A DNA stretch of 64,000 bases from NCBI GenBank assembly GCA_020205615.1, contig CM035173.1:54507800-54571799 (forward strand), in the 5' to 3' direction. The stretch comes from Panax quinquefolius (Eukaryota > Streptophyta > Magnoliopsida > Apiales > Araliaceae). Position 1 is the stretch's first letter. The number at the start of each line of letters is the position of its first letter. The notes under the pieces are model-generated. The model had not been told where the DNA came from, searched no databases, and saw only the letters and a list, made by a program, of their open reading frames with translations. Positions 46,013 to 58,240 of this stretch are shown here, piece after piece. Position numbers and translations under genes: made by a program.

Positions 46013-49000
46013 TGTGACGCCCCCAAATTCGGACCTCTACTTGGTCACTCGAATTCGGTTCATCACGTTTTCATGGTAAAACCATAATAACTAAATAATG
46101 CATACACAACAGAAAATCTACTTTAGAATAATATACAATGATTTATTATAATTATTCCCCCAAGTCTCGCAACCTATAGTACTTAATAGATTACATAATA
46201 GTATCAAATAAAGACCTATTACATAATCCTACTTAAGCTTAAACATAGTATTTGTACAATATAATATATTTTAAACATAAAAATAACAATCTAGTCGGTA
46301 GCCTTACCCTTTCCCTTGTCTGTTCCAGAGACACCTCCCTATTACTCCTTAACTGAAAGGTTTTAATAAGCAAGGATGAGCACAAATTGCCCAACAAGTA
46401 ATATACAACAAGGGTGTAGGATAAAATATCACAAGGTTTGAAATATCAAAGGGTTATTTCTAGGATAGTTCAAAGTGTCAGAATAACATCATGAATAAAG
46501 GATATGACAATTCAATATAAATCAACAGATATATATGAATTTAACGGCTAACAATGTATCCAACTGGATAAGCAATTTATACTGAGCAGTCATTAAGGAC
46601 TATGGAACTTCCACTAGAGTTACCAATATTAAACTGATAACCATAAAATATCAAGTACTATAGATGATCAGTCTATAATACTTTACGTTATGCATAACAC
46701 CACAATAATATTTATTCATGTGTTGGGGTTTCCAACAACATACACTCCCCTTACCAAAGGGGTTGTCCAACTCAGTTTTTAAGATTTCCGCACCAATCAA
46801 TTGGTTTGGACAATTTTTATAAACATGCATATAATCTAGCCGAATCAAGTGGCATCGACTCTTTCACAATATTTAAGGGCAATATCAATTTTAACATGAA
46901 TAATAACTTTCACAAGGGTTTAACACACTAACTCATTTGAACGAGAAAGTAATGTAACTTGTATTCAAAGGGATAAGATTACGGTATTGTTTGAATAAAT
47001 AATACAATGGTATTGCACAACAATAATAGTAGGGTTCGAATACTTGCCTCAAGCGTAGTTTATCCACGTTAATAAATCAACACTTTCGAATCCTATTTAT
47101 AATGCATTATATGTTCAAGATGTTAATTAGCTAACACAGTCTTTAATCAAGCTTGACATGATACAAGTAAGCACATATGGTACAAAATCAGTTTATAAGT
47201 CATCACAATTACAATGACGTCTTGATTTCTTGAAGATATTGTTTGGACATAACATCCGAAAGTTATAATCAACACTTGACCCTATCACTTAGCATGCTCC
47301 TTAACACATTAACTAGCACATTAGTTATATAAGATAAGTTAAAGTAATCATGTAGGTATGCTTCAAACATCAGACCAAAAACAGAATCGATATGTGATCG
47401 TGCATGATATGCGCATTAATTGCGCCATGTTCTAGGCCTGGGGATCTAGCAATTGCGCTATCCCTCTCGCCGAACCGACCGAGTATGTTTTCTTGTAATT
47501 TCTATCCCATTTTAACATACCATTTACACCTATAGTCTAATATATATGCATGCTAGAAGCTTTCATATACCACTTTACCATTCTTGAGTTCATTTGTATA
47601 AGTTTGAACTTATGTCTTACATAACATTCCTGAAAAAAATTATCAAGCAGTTACCATGACTCGTTACTTGGCTATATACCCATATAGAGATTTCAAATTC
47701 TGTTAATGCATATACTTGTAGCATTTATATTGTTTGTTCATAGCTATTATTGTTTAAAGCTAGAAATCATGCTTTAAACTCATGTTTTATTTGAAATCAT
47801 CATGTTCCACATATATAAATCATACCTAGAGATATTATAGACATAACATGGCATTTTATCTCATTAGCATCTAGATATTCATGTGATGCGACTAGATTTC
47901 GAAAATATGTTCAAGTTTGCTTTTGAAACCATTTTAAGCTCGAACTATGCAACCTAACACACATAAGACAACTTTAAAACTCTAAGCATACGTAGTCAAG
48001 TTAGGTTAACATGCTCGCAAAGTCATAATATAAATCATGTAAAAATCATGCAAGTTAGCTCACTAGGCTAAGTCTTTCCTTGAAAATATTCATAACATAA
48101 GGCTTAACAAGTTTGGTCATGCTCAACGGACTATGTACACCACAACATGCTTATCTATGTGCAAAATCATTTATGTATAGGTCACTAGGTTCATAATTTG
48201 TAGAACATAATCTTTACATAGTTTGTTTTCAAAACTTAAGGTTCAAATCTCCATTTAAACCATATATCTCCATTAATCATGCAAACCTATTAAAACATGG
48301 TCCACTCATCATAATATACATACACATAAACATTACACATGCTTACATGCTATTATAAGTTATAGTACTATATCAGATTGCAAAATGAAATTTAAAAATC
48401 GAACTTCGAAGAATCCGGCAATTGTTTGTGTTAGCATATCAATCTAAATGTGGCACAACCAAGGCCAGTTCACGGTTCAAAAGTGACGATGCACCGCTTT
48501 ACAGAACTCCAGCCCAACCTCAAAATTTTCATATGATATCACTTCTAAACACTCATAAACCAATTGTAACATGCTTATATGATCACTTAGCAACTATATA
48601 TCCAATACCCAACTTCATTAACATATAATTCCATAAAATCAAGAATTTGAATTTGCATACTCAAGACTCCATTTTCACAGAAACTGAAATTGAAAATCTA
48701 GTAATGGAATTATACCTTTGTAATGTGAAAGAACTTGCTACTACTTGAACTCTAAAACTCTTAAGGATGCTTGTATGCTCTCAATTCTCACCTAGCAATT
48801 CTCTAACACTTGGAAAAATGGAAGGAGAGCTCATACTTATAGAACATTAAAGAACTAGAGAATAACATTCTCCCCTAAATCAAACTCATGTGTTAAAGGA
48901 TTGCATGGGGGTTAACAAAGAGTTGTTAGATTGGTTGTTAGAACTCATCATGATCACCACTCCCCCATGATCATGAGCTAGAGAGTTGGAAGAAAATGAA

Positions 49001-49852
49001 GAACATAGGCTAGCCTTTTTCTAGCACACGTGAATGACAAATGAGAGGTAAATGAGACTATCAATTTGGGGCAAACAAATTAACTAGCATTCTTGTATAC
49101 TCCTACACATCCACACTCTTATGTTATATTTTTAATACACATCTCAACCATATATTAAAATTAAATATCATACTTAATAATTAAGGTTTCAATGTAGTAG
49201 ATAGAATATGGAAATGTAATATATATCACACTTTGGTATACTTTAATAGTTCATGGTATATAATTTCCATACATGCCCATATACATATTGTCACATAGAT
49301 AATATATTTATAACACATAGTTTCAATATGTTTAATTATAATGTCCAAGCAATATAGTTTTATAAGACTTAATTTATTGTCACACAGTGTCACACTACAC
49401 TATATGATATAGTTGTATTATTGTTCACATGCACATAACTATCAATATAATATTATTATATTACTAACTTACTCACTTATGTTAAATAAATTAATCATGC
49501 ACTTCCTTAATTAATTAACATCAATATTAATTAATCCACCCATTTATGGGTTTTCCATAATCATTATCAATTAATAACTAATAGTATACTACAACAACAA
49601 TTAACAATTAATATTACTTAATTGCTCATCTTAAAATTTCTTCGTCGATTAACATTACTATTAGTATTTCCATCACCATGCCACACAAGGCTTTCAACGA
49701 GTTTACCACAAACTCCACGTATTCTCAATTATTCATTTATTAATATAATTGAGTTATCTCATTTCATAATACGAAATTGTTCATATTCAAATAAATATTT
49801 ATTTTCATTAATATATTTATTTAATAATAGGTGGAAATTCTCAGGTATTATA
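46013..49852 (-). mobile_element. Solo LTR, another chromovirus-like family
   Basis: 3840 bp bounded by TGTGACGCCCCC (plus, left) and GGTATTATA (right), that is TATAATACC...GGGGGCGTCACA on the minus strand. A perfect 5-bp TSD GAAAT is at 46008-46012 and 49853-49857. There is no internal region. The GGGGGCGTCACA terminus is typical of Tekay/Del LTRs, so orientation is taken as minus. Open frames inside are not meaningful. Confidence 0.85.
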
Positions 49853-51128
49853 GAAATTATAGAGAGAAAGAAGATGAGAAGTCTGCTACCTCTATATTCC
49901 AGTATCCAGCTTTATTCTAAGGTAAGGGGTATTATTTCTTTCGTATTCATGAAGAAAGCTATTGTTATTCCATTCCTTATTATTTTGTTGGAATAATCTG
50001 TATACGCGGACTACCGTATACATGGTGAAATTCTTCTATTATTCCATTCTTTATTATTATGTTGGAATAACCTGTGTATGCGAAGTACCGCATACATGGT
50101 GAAATTATGTTGTTATTCCATTCTTTATTATTATGTTGGAATAACCTGTCTATGCGAAGTACCGCATACATGGTGAAATTCTTCTATTATTTCATTCTTT
50201 ATTATTCTGTCGGAATATCCTGTCTGTGCATTTACGCATGACCTGATTCCATTATTTATTATTCTATTAGGGATAGCTTGTCTGTGCGATCTATCGCATG
50301 CATGGTGAATTCTTCTTTTATTCCATTCTTTATTATTCTATTGGAATAACCTGTCTATGTGGATTACCACATGCATGGTGAATGATCCTTTGTATTTTAT
50401 TTCTTATTAAATTGTGGAAATGATCTGTCTACGTGGATTACCGCATGGCGGGTGAAAATCCATTAGCAGTTTCGTAATTTTTCTGACCCTCAAAAATTCT
50501 AGAAGGTCATAATAAAAGCATTGGACTGATGAAAATCTTGGGTATATGTAGTATTAGTAAGTGTTATGATGACTTAAGTTGGTTATTATGTGAGAAAATG
50601 AAAGTTTCTTAGAAATCACAAAGGGTTGAAAATCAGATTTTTGGTGAAAATGTAACATGAAATTCAATAGCCCATATCTCCTATTATATTTTGAATTTTT
50701 AAGTGTGGTTAAGTTTTAGAGTTAGATCTATGAGTTTTCTAACTTATCCAAGTGGAATCAATGGAAAAGGTGTTGTAGATTTTTGTGTAGACTGATTTTA
50801 GCAAAGGAGTCAAAAACTGCAAATTACCAAAATGCTACTACCTAGAAATTTAAAAGGGATTTTTTGGCCACTTAATTTGTGAGATAAATTCCGGCCTTTT
50901 GGGACATGGAAATATATGGTATAAAGTACCTACTGTCCAAAAATGAGCTCATTCCGACTTAAAATGGGAAAGTTATGACTATTTCAATATTTAGGTTTTT
51001 CCAACGAAAAATGCTATAACCAGAGTTCTATAACTCCGATGACCATGAAATTTAAACTGGAAGCTCGCGTTAACATGTGTGAGATCCTGCCAAGATTTGG
51101 GAATTTCTGGAGTTAAACTTGAGGTAGC

Positions 51129-52712
51129 TGTTGATCGATTTAGCAATCAATGAATACGTGCAAGTATAAACGGTCAACAAGTAATAAAGTGAAAGTAGAG
51201 TATCGTTCCCACGAGGAATTATTTAATAAAAATTACCAAGTACTAACTCTTAACCAAATTAATTTTATTTAAACAACCAATAATTGTGATTTTTCTAATT
51301 AAGAAAACTAAATTAAAACAATTAAAAGAGATTATTCTAAAAGATAGCAAATAAACAACTAAAATTTGAATGAATTCAGATAAATAAGGATTAAGACTTC
51401 AATATCCCAAATTATGAATTATAAATCAATTATTCAACTATTCCAATTATTATGTCTACTGAATTGTTAACAGGAATTCTCAAATGCTAAAAGCCCTTTC
51501 TCAAGTGATCATTTGTCTTCTATTTAACCCAGATTAATTTTGCTATCTCTATGCAAAATAATTGAATTAAACTCATTACAATCCCAATTCCTTATGTGTT
51601 ACATGCGGCAAATAGATATTCTCATTCTATTCATAAACCTAATTATTCACTGTGCAAATAACTAAGTCAATGTCACCATGCCCAGTTCTAACCCTAGAAT
51701 TCCTTTCTCAATTCCATCTAGAGTAACACGGTAATTACTGATCAGATAATTAATCAATAAGCACAAAACAAGATGAACAATTCACTTCAACATAAATAAT
51801 TAGAATAAATCAAATAATCAATTCATAATCATAAAAAGTTCAATTGAAATCTTAATGAAAGAGTTAGTTCATAATTAATGAATTAAAATCAAAAATCCAC
51901 AATTGAATAGACATTAAAAGATAAAAGTATGATGAGAGAAGAGAATAGAATCTGTTGTCAGCAAATCTGATACTCCGCTCTTGCTCTTGCTCTTGATCTT
52001 CAATGGTCTTCAAATTGCTTCAATCTCCAAAACTAATAAGAACTAGGGTTATGTTCTAATCTAAAGGAGTGTTTAATCTAGTCTAATCTATGTAATCTCC
52101 CTTTATTTTATGCCTTACATCAAGTATTTATAGATTACAAGTCTAATTTTGAGCTTAGGAACAAACTCAATCCAATTTGGAGTCAAAAAGGTGTCAAAAT
52201 TCGCCCAAAACGCGTCCACGCCGCACCCAACCTCTTTCCCAGCGCCCCAGCACTGGGAACGACGCTCAGACACTGCCTTATAGCACCCCGGCGCTGGAAT
52301 TAAGCCTAAAATTAGTGCCCCGGCGCTACCACTTTTTTTGACATTTTCTACTCCGACGTCCTTTGAGAAAATGGCCATAACTTCTTCGTCCAAACTCTGA
52401 TTTTGATGATTCAAGATGTTCCGGAAAGAGGAGAAGTATATCTACAACTTTCATTCTTTGAGTGTTCTGAAATAAGGTCCATATCAATACTCAAATTGGC
52501 TCTGAAGTGACTGCTGCGTAAATGGCAAGCCGAAAACGCGAATCTAGCCACCCTTAACATCGATCCATGTAACTTTTGTCCCAATTCCTACAAAACAACA
52601 TAAAACATGCTTGAATAGACATAAAAACTTAAAAACTAATCTAAAAGACTTGAGAAAAACAATAAATTAAGCCCGAATGTATCCAATTCATGTGTATAAA
52701 ACTCACTCATCA
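51129..52712 (-). mobile_element. Solo LTR of Athila type
   Basis: 1584 bp, TGTTGATCG...CTCATCA on plus, with a perfect TSD GTAGC at 51124-51128 and 52713-52717. The block GAGTATCGTTCCCACGAGG near 51200 parallels the Athila LTRs at 27280 and 34535, and the minus-strand start TGATGAGTGAGTTTTATAC is Athila-like. It contains three GC-rich CGCCCCAGC/GGCGCTGG motifs at 52235-52335. Confidence 0.85.
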
Positions 52713-53259
52713 GTAGCTAATTTCTTAAGGAATTAATTAGAAATTAATTTTTGAAAAATACTTAAGGGAGTTGAAAAATTATAAAAAATACTTGTTGTGT
52801 ATGAAATATATGTATATATGTTTGGACAAAGGATAGTAAAATAATAAATTGATTTGATAATTTTTCATGAAAATAGTTTTGTTACTGAACATATGAGTTA
52901 AATATGTTATGTGAAGTTGAAAAATTAGTAAATATGATTTTATGGCTTGGGAATCCTATATAGGGTATATGCAAATTTTTGATGAGGATTTGATCATTGG
53001 TGATGAAATCTTATGAGTATATCATTTTTGAATGATTAAAATGCATTATTTGGTAAAGTGTAAATAATTGAAATAAATTGTTTATAAGTTTAAGAAGTGA
53101 ATAAAATATTGTTATAGTATTAATAATATTAGATTATGAGTTTATTAAGTGATTGATAATATTTGGATAAATTTAAAGTCTTTAATATTTGTCCTTATTT
53201 TCGTTTGATTAATGTTTATATCATTGTCATCATTCTCATGCTTATATTGTGATGAAAGT

Positions 53260-53480
53260 CATCTTTGGCTTATGTTCATAGATGGACTTGGTGTGATTAT
53301 GACTATGGATTATTCGTTATAATCATGACCGTAATGTGACGAATGATGTGGTAAAAATCCTAAGTGGCCTGTAGTGTATTGATGGACAGATTTTGGTATG
53401 ATTATGACCAGGGATTATTCGGTATAGTCATGACCATTGACGATTTAATGAATATCCTTGGCCCGTAGTGCAGGGATGAT
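53260..53480 (+). repeat. Hairpin array B (LTR copy)
   Basis: In sense orientation: ATGATTAT...ATAATCAT arms twice, and ATCCTTG (53454-53460) with CAGGGAT (53471-53477), which pairs fully if one G-U is allowed. Confidence 0.75.
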
Positions 53481-54224
53481 TCAATGATGTGATTTATTTA
53501 TTAAGCTGAGTTTCAGAGATAAAAATCTATGAAAACATTTTTTTTAAATTATATAAGTTAGTAGATTTTATTCTCTACTTGACTCTTCTAATGGATTGCT
53601 TATTCCGCTGCAGTTAAACTTGATGTCTATTATACTTTATCAGTTTAACATTGTTGAAGACTAATGATAATTTAATCTGCATTATCTTAGTCATAATATT
53701 TCTTACTGGGCTAGTTGAGCTCAACCTTTCTTTCGTTGTTCTCTTCAGGAAATGAGAATATAGCTGGGACTAGTCGGGGAATGGAGTGACGATCTAGATG
53801 ATAGCATTAGTAGTCCTCACTATGGCATGACATGCAATATATAATTGTATTGAGGACCTAAGATGTGTGTGTCATATTTTATACGTCACTTAATAATTGA
53901 TTTTGGTGAACAACAATAGGGTGATGAGAACCCAACCATGAAAGTGTCAAAAGTGCACCGCAGTAAAATGAAGAGATCAGAAATCTTCTCGTGTCCCTTT
54001 GGAGACTTGAAATATTTGCTGCTGTACTTTATATGGCATGTATTAATTTGAGTATAAATAGTGTTGTATTATATACGTTACAATATTTGTATTGAAACTC
54101 ACAATATATATATGTCATCGTATTTTGCACGACTGTTGTATAATTAAGTTGTATTTGAATTTATGTACCATGTGTTTGGCGACTCATGATGGGTGATGAA
54201 TACCTATTTTGGGGGCATCATAGT

Positions 54225-54240
54225 TGGTATCAAAGCTTAG
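54225..54240 (+). other. Primer-binding site, Tekay-like E
   Basis: TGGTATCAAAGCTTAG two bases after the LTR end; tRNA-iMet type. Confidence 0.85.
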
Positions 54241-54437
54241 TGATATGATCCCTGGCTGAGATGTGAGACAAGAAGTAGGAGGGGAGAGACGGGGAATTCC
54301 TTTGCTAGTATGACCAACCTAAGTTTATTTGGTATTTAATTGGTCGGTCAGAGTATAGGGATAATATGTGATATGTTAATTAACTCTTGTTTTGTGGCAG
54401 TGTTTGAAAAATTGTAGCTAAAAATGTTAACAATGGA

Positions 54438-55118
54438 GTGAATGAGACCATTGAGACACCTTTAATCACTAATGTGATGTCAGACGTAGAAGAAATTAGA
54501 AATATCTACGTGGTGAGTGAAGAACTAATAGTTGCACCCGAGCTAGTAGCAGAGGTAACAGCTGAGAGTGAGGAAGAAGAGGAAGAAGAGGAACCTGAGG
54601 AGAATTTATTAGAAGAATTTTATGATCAAAATTTAGAATTACAAAATCGTATTCATGAGTTAGAAGAGCAGGCTGAAGAACGGTAGGCGGTCGTGGAGCA
54701 AAGAGATGCAACAATTCAAAATTGTGTTACCCGATGTGCGATGCTTGAACAGAAGCACTCCTTGGCAGAGTATAAGATATTAGAGCTGGAATCTGAGAAT
54801 GCTATGATCAAAGTTCTAATGAAACCAAAAACAACTGAATGAAGGAGAATAGATGATGCGTGGGTAAAAGCCGCACGACGCGTTGATATTATCGAAAAAG
54901 ACGTTCAATCCAATAAAGTCAAAATAGATGAAATGGATTTTTCTTTTTGGACAACAATTGGGAGAATCCAACATCGAATTCAGAATTACCCTGTACAGAG
55001 CAGTCAACCCCAATTCGATATGGATCGGAGAGTAATTATTCGAATCATGGATCAGGATTGTGATGAAGCAATTAAGGGTGGAATGTACTCTATAGAAAAG
55101 CCAAATCCGGTAGTTTAA
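54438..55118 (+). pseudogene. Acidic coiled-coil ORF in gag position, Tekay-like E
   Basis: A single frame of 227 codons from ATG 54438, broken only by TAG (54684-54686) and TGA (54840-54842). The start (NETIETPLITN) resembles the beginning of gag in copy C (NEAHETVESPTIN), but after that there is no capsid or zinc-knuckle sequence. Instead there is an acidic run (EEEEEEEE), a predicted coiled coil (LELQNRIHELEEQAEE and a later LELESENAMI segment) and a basic/aromatic part (AARRVDIIEKD, FSFWTTIGRIQHRI). I recognise no family. It may be an acquired segment or a strongly changed Gag. Confidence 0.55.
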
Positions 55119-55434
55119 GTAAGAGCGTTTGTCAAGAAACCCGAACGAAGTTATTATAGGTGAGTTAAATATAAACTCTTACGAAGTCTATGCCTTATTA
55201 GATACCGGTTCTACCCATTATTTTATCTCTCTTGCTTGTGTTCAATGTTTAAATTTGACCCGGAGAAATTAGACTTTGATTTATCTGTTGAAACTCTGTT
55301 GGGAGAAACCTTCGTTACCTCCACTGTTTATAAATCTTATTTGATTCAAATCGACACTATCACGTTACCTGTCGATCTTATCTCTTTGAAAATACTTGCC
55401 TTTGATGTGATTTTAGGAATTGATTAGTTAATTA
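55119..55434 (+). pseudogene. Protease remnant of Tekay-like E
   Basis: NSYEVYALLDTGSTH with the active site DTGS at 55201-55212, then FISLACVQCLNL, a frameshift near 55255, KLDFDLSVETLLGETFV, and the second conserved block AFDVILGID (normally followed by WL, here TAG). Overall fold order is preserved. Confidence 0.8.
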
Positions 55435-56446
55435 CTCATCATGCTAAAATCGATTGTTTTCGTAAGGTTGTTAGCTTTTATATTCCTAACCAACCTATTA
55501 TACGAATTCAAAAAACCAAACCACTAAAGTTAATCATTGTCATATCAAGCCATAAAGCTATTCGTTTATTGAAAAATGGATGTCAAGCTTTCTTTGTCCA
55601 TGTCATGGATTTAAATAAAAATACGTCAGATTTGAATGATATTTCTATTGTTAATAAATTTCCTGACGTATTCCCTGAAGAACTTCCTGGCCTACCCCCA
55701 TAGCGTGAAATTGAATTTTGTATTGACCCCAGTACAAAACCCATCTCTAAAACCCTCAAATAATTCTTCAACTAAAATGAACATAACATGTGCCAAAGAT
55801 GTTGGTTCGAGCTGTTGAAGATTACGATCATATTATTCAATATCATTGTGGAAGAGAGAACGTGGTAGCTGACGTGTTGAGTAGAAGATCGTATGTGTTT
55901 ACGAATGCGATGTTGTTAAACACAAAAACCCATTTCGTATAACTTACAAATGATGAAGATAGAGTTAAAGACTCTAGGGACCCACGTGGTGATATCAAAT
56001 ATACGAGTATAATCGACTTTAATCGATAAAGATAAAGCCGCTCAAGCTACACACCCGAATCTGATGAATGTGAAGAAGAAGGTTCAAGAAGGAGTTATCT
56101 TAACCCTCGATTAAATTGGCCCATTTGAAATCCTCGATCGAGTAGGAACTGTGGCCTATAGACTCATTTTACCACCAAGTATGTCGCGTTTTCATAACAT
56201 TATTTTTACCTATCGATGTTACATAAATATGTACATGACCCGAACCACGCTATTAAATTAGAACTAGACGAGGTAGCAGAAGATTTAACGTATGAGAAGA
56301 TACGTGTTAAAATCTTGGATAAGAAGGATTATATTCGACACTCAAAGGTTATACCTCAAGAGTTAGAATCTAAAATGAAGTCAAGGTATCCTCACCTCTT
56401 CGACATACCAGGTACTTACGTAAATTTCGAGGGCAAAATTTCATAT
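55435..56446 (+). pseudogene. Residual pol of Tekay-like E
   Basis: After protease: FPDVFPEELPGLPP, IEFCID, PISKTL, then directly the end of RNase H (IIQYHCGRENVVADVLSRRS in another frame), the linker, and the terminal domain (KYVHDPNHAIKLELDEVAED, RYPHLFDIPGTYVNFEGK). RT catalytic blocks and integrase are missing at the same places as in copy C. The chromodomain core is also missing before SKMKSRYPHLF. The last part is open at 56216-56479. Confidence 0.8.
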
Positions 56447-56456
56447 GGAGGGGAGA
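56447..56456 (+). other. Polypurine tract, Tekay-like E
   Basis: GGAGGGGAGA directly before the LTR start TGTGAGACC. It overlaps the end of the terminal pol frame. Confidence 0.75.
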
Positions 56457-57610
56457 TTGTGAGACCCCAAATTTTATGAATAAAGATTTAAAGTTCTCGA
56501 AATATTTTTTTTTAATATTATGGTGTGGATTTGATATAATGTTATAGTTGTGGGTAATATTTATAAATTTTGCAAAGTATGCAAGTTGTTATAAAATATT
56601 CTTTTTGTCGGGGAATATCCGTACGACGGCACAATAATTGGTGAACCCACAACAGAAGTATTGTCGTAGTAAGAAAACGACAGAATTATCTTTTATTAAA
56701 AATAATGGCAGAAGTGTTACCATTAAAACTGTTGAACTACCCGGTAGTAAAAGTACGATGTCTGGCGTGGTTTCATAGTAGCACACAATTAATTGATGCT
56801 TACGTGAGAAGTCACTTTCGCTTATACTCAATTATTGCTACTGATAATTGTCGCATCATATCTCTCATCTTATTGATTCGATTATTGTCACAAGATTATC
56901 ATCAGATAATATGTTATATTATTAAATCAATAATTGAGACTTTAAAGTTATTCATATTATTAAATTGCAATATTTACAATGTCTAGAAGTTACATCAATG
57001 AGAGGTTTGGTCATCTAATCATGCTACCAATAAGGAGAAATTCTTATCGGAAAGCCCCCTCTTTCCTGGGAATGACCTGGTTGTTATATATTGTGAGTTA
57101 TAATATTAATGATGAATAAGTTCGTGTTGATTAAAGATGAATTTGATAGTTCCAATGTGTTGGGATTATTTGTATTAGTGGAAATCGACATCTATTCCGA
57201 TGATAGTTGATGTCTGTGGGTTATATTGATAAATCGGGTAATTTATCAGATAAATAAGCAATTAATTGCTACTAATTCACATGCTTATATAACTATTTGT
57301 TCATATGTGTGAACTATTGAATCACATTCATGTACTATTAGGGGAGTTGGTGCAAGATTGATAATACTTGCATTACTAAGTTAAAGATGGAGGTATAGAT
57401 GGAGATACTATACTGTAATTTGTATTTTCACATGATTATAACTATTGATTCACATGATTGAACTATTGAATCACATGATTTACTATTAGGGGAGGTGGTG
57501 CAAGTTTGATAATACTTGCAGGACTAAATTAAAAATAAAAGAAAAGAGGAAGGTATTATTCTGTAATATTTTGAGCCCCAAAATGTGCAATAATCAAAAC
57601 TATATTTTCC

Positions 57611-57618
57611 TATAAATA
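57611..57618 (+). promoter_or_regulatory. LTR TATA box
   Basis: TATAAATA in the conserved block. The first unit of hairpin array A starts about 180 bp downstream, inside the expected transcript. Confidence 0.65.
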
Positions 57619-57789
57619 GAAGCTCATTCTTCCTTCATTTCTCACCAATTCACTAAAGCTATAGAGCAATTATTATAGAGAGAAATTATAGAGAGAAAGA
57701 AGAAGAGAAGTCTGCTACCTCTCTATTCCAGTATCGAGCTTTATTCTAAGGTAAGGGGTATTATTTCTTTCGTATTCATGAAGAAAGCT

Positions 57790-58240
57790 ATTGTTATTCC
57801 ATTCCTTATTATTTTGTTGGAAAATCTGTATACACGGACTACCGTATACATGGTTAAATTCTTCTGTTATTCCATTCTTTATTATTATGTTGGAATAACC
57901 TGTCTATGCGTAGTACCGCATATATGGTGAAATTCTTTTATTATTCTATTCTTTATTATTATGTTGGAATAACCTGTCTATACGAAGTACCGCATACATG
58001 ATGAAATTCTTCTATTATTTCATTCTTTATTATTCTGTCGGAATATCCTGTCTGTGCGTTTATGCATGCATGGTGAATTCTTCTGTTATTCAATTCTTTA
58101 TTATTATGTTGGAATAACCTGTCTATGTGGATTACCACATGCATGGTGAATGATCCTTTGTATTTCATTTCTTATTAAATTGTGGAAATGATCTGTCTAC
58201 GTGGATTACCGCATGGCGGGTGAAAATCCATTAGCAGTTT
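57790..58240 (+). repeat. Hairpin array A (reference copy)
   Basis: Six units of about 65-80 bp. Each has TTATTCC...GGAATAA arms around a TTATTATTATG-like spacer, then a second stem: GTATACACGG/CCGTATAC (57828-57849), TATGCG/CGCATA (57905-57922), a decayed TATACG/CGCATA, a TGTGCG/TGCATGCA form, and ATGTGG/CCACAT (58125-58140), followed by CATGGTGAA. Arms differ but pair. Confidence 0.85.

Larger units (their letters stand above)
44787..54222 (+). repeat. 5' LTR of Tekay-like E, split by two solo LTRs
   Basis: Pieces 44787-46012, 49858-51128 and 52718-54222 join into a long-type LTR. Array A is at 49960-50460 (a good stem GTATGCG/AAGTAC/CGCATAC at 50076-50095) and array B at 53260-53480. The TATA box is mutated (CAATAAATA near 45936). 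A central module of about 1.1 kb replaces the GTGAATAGTAC repeats of the short type. Confidence 0.85.

Noticed and set aside
49622..49996. 124-codon ORF with hydrophobic segments
   Set aside because: It crosses the end of a solo LTR and the TSD into the host LTR, so it cannot be a conserved gene.
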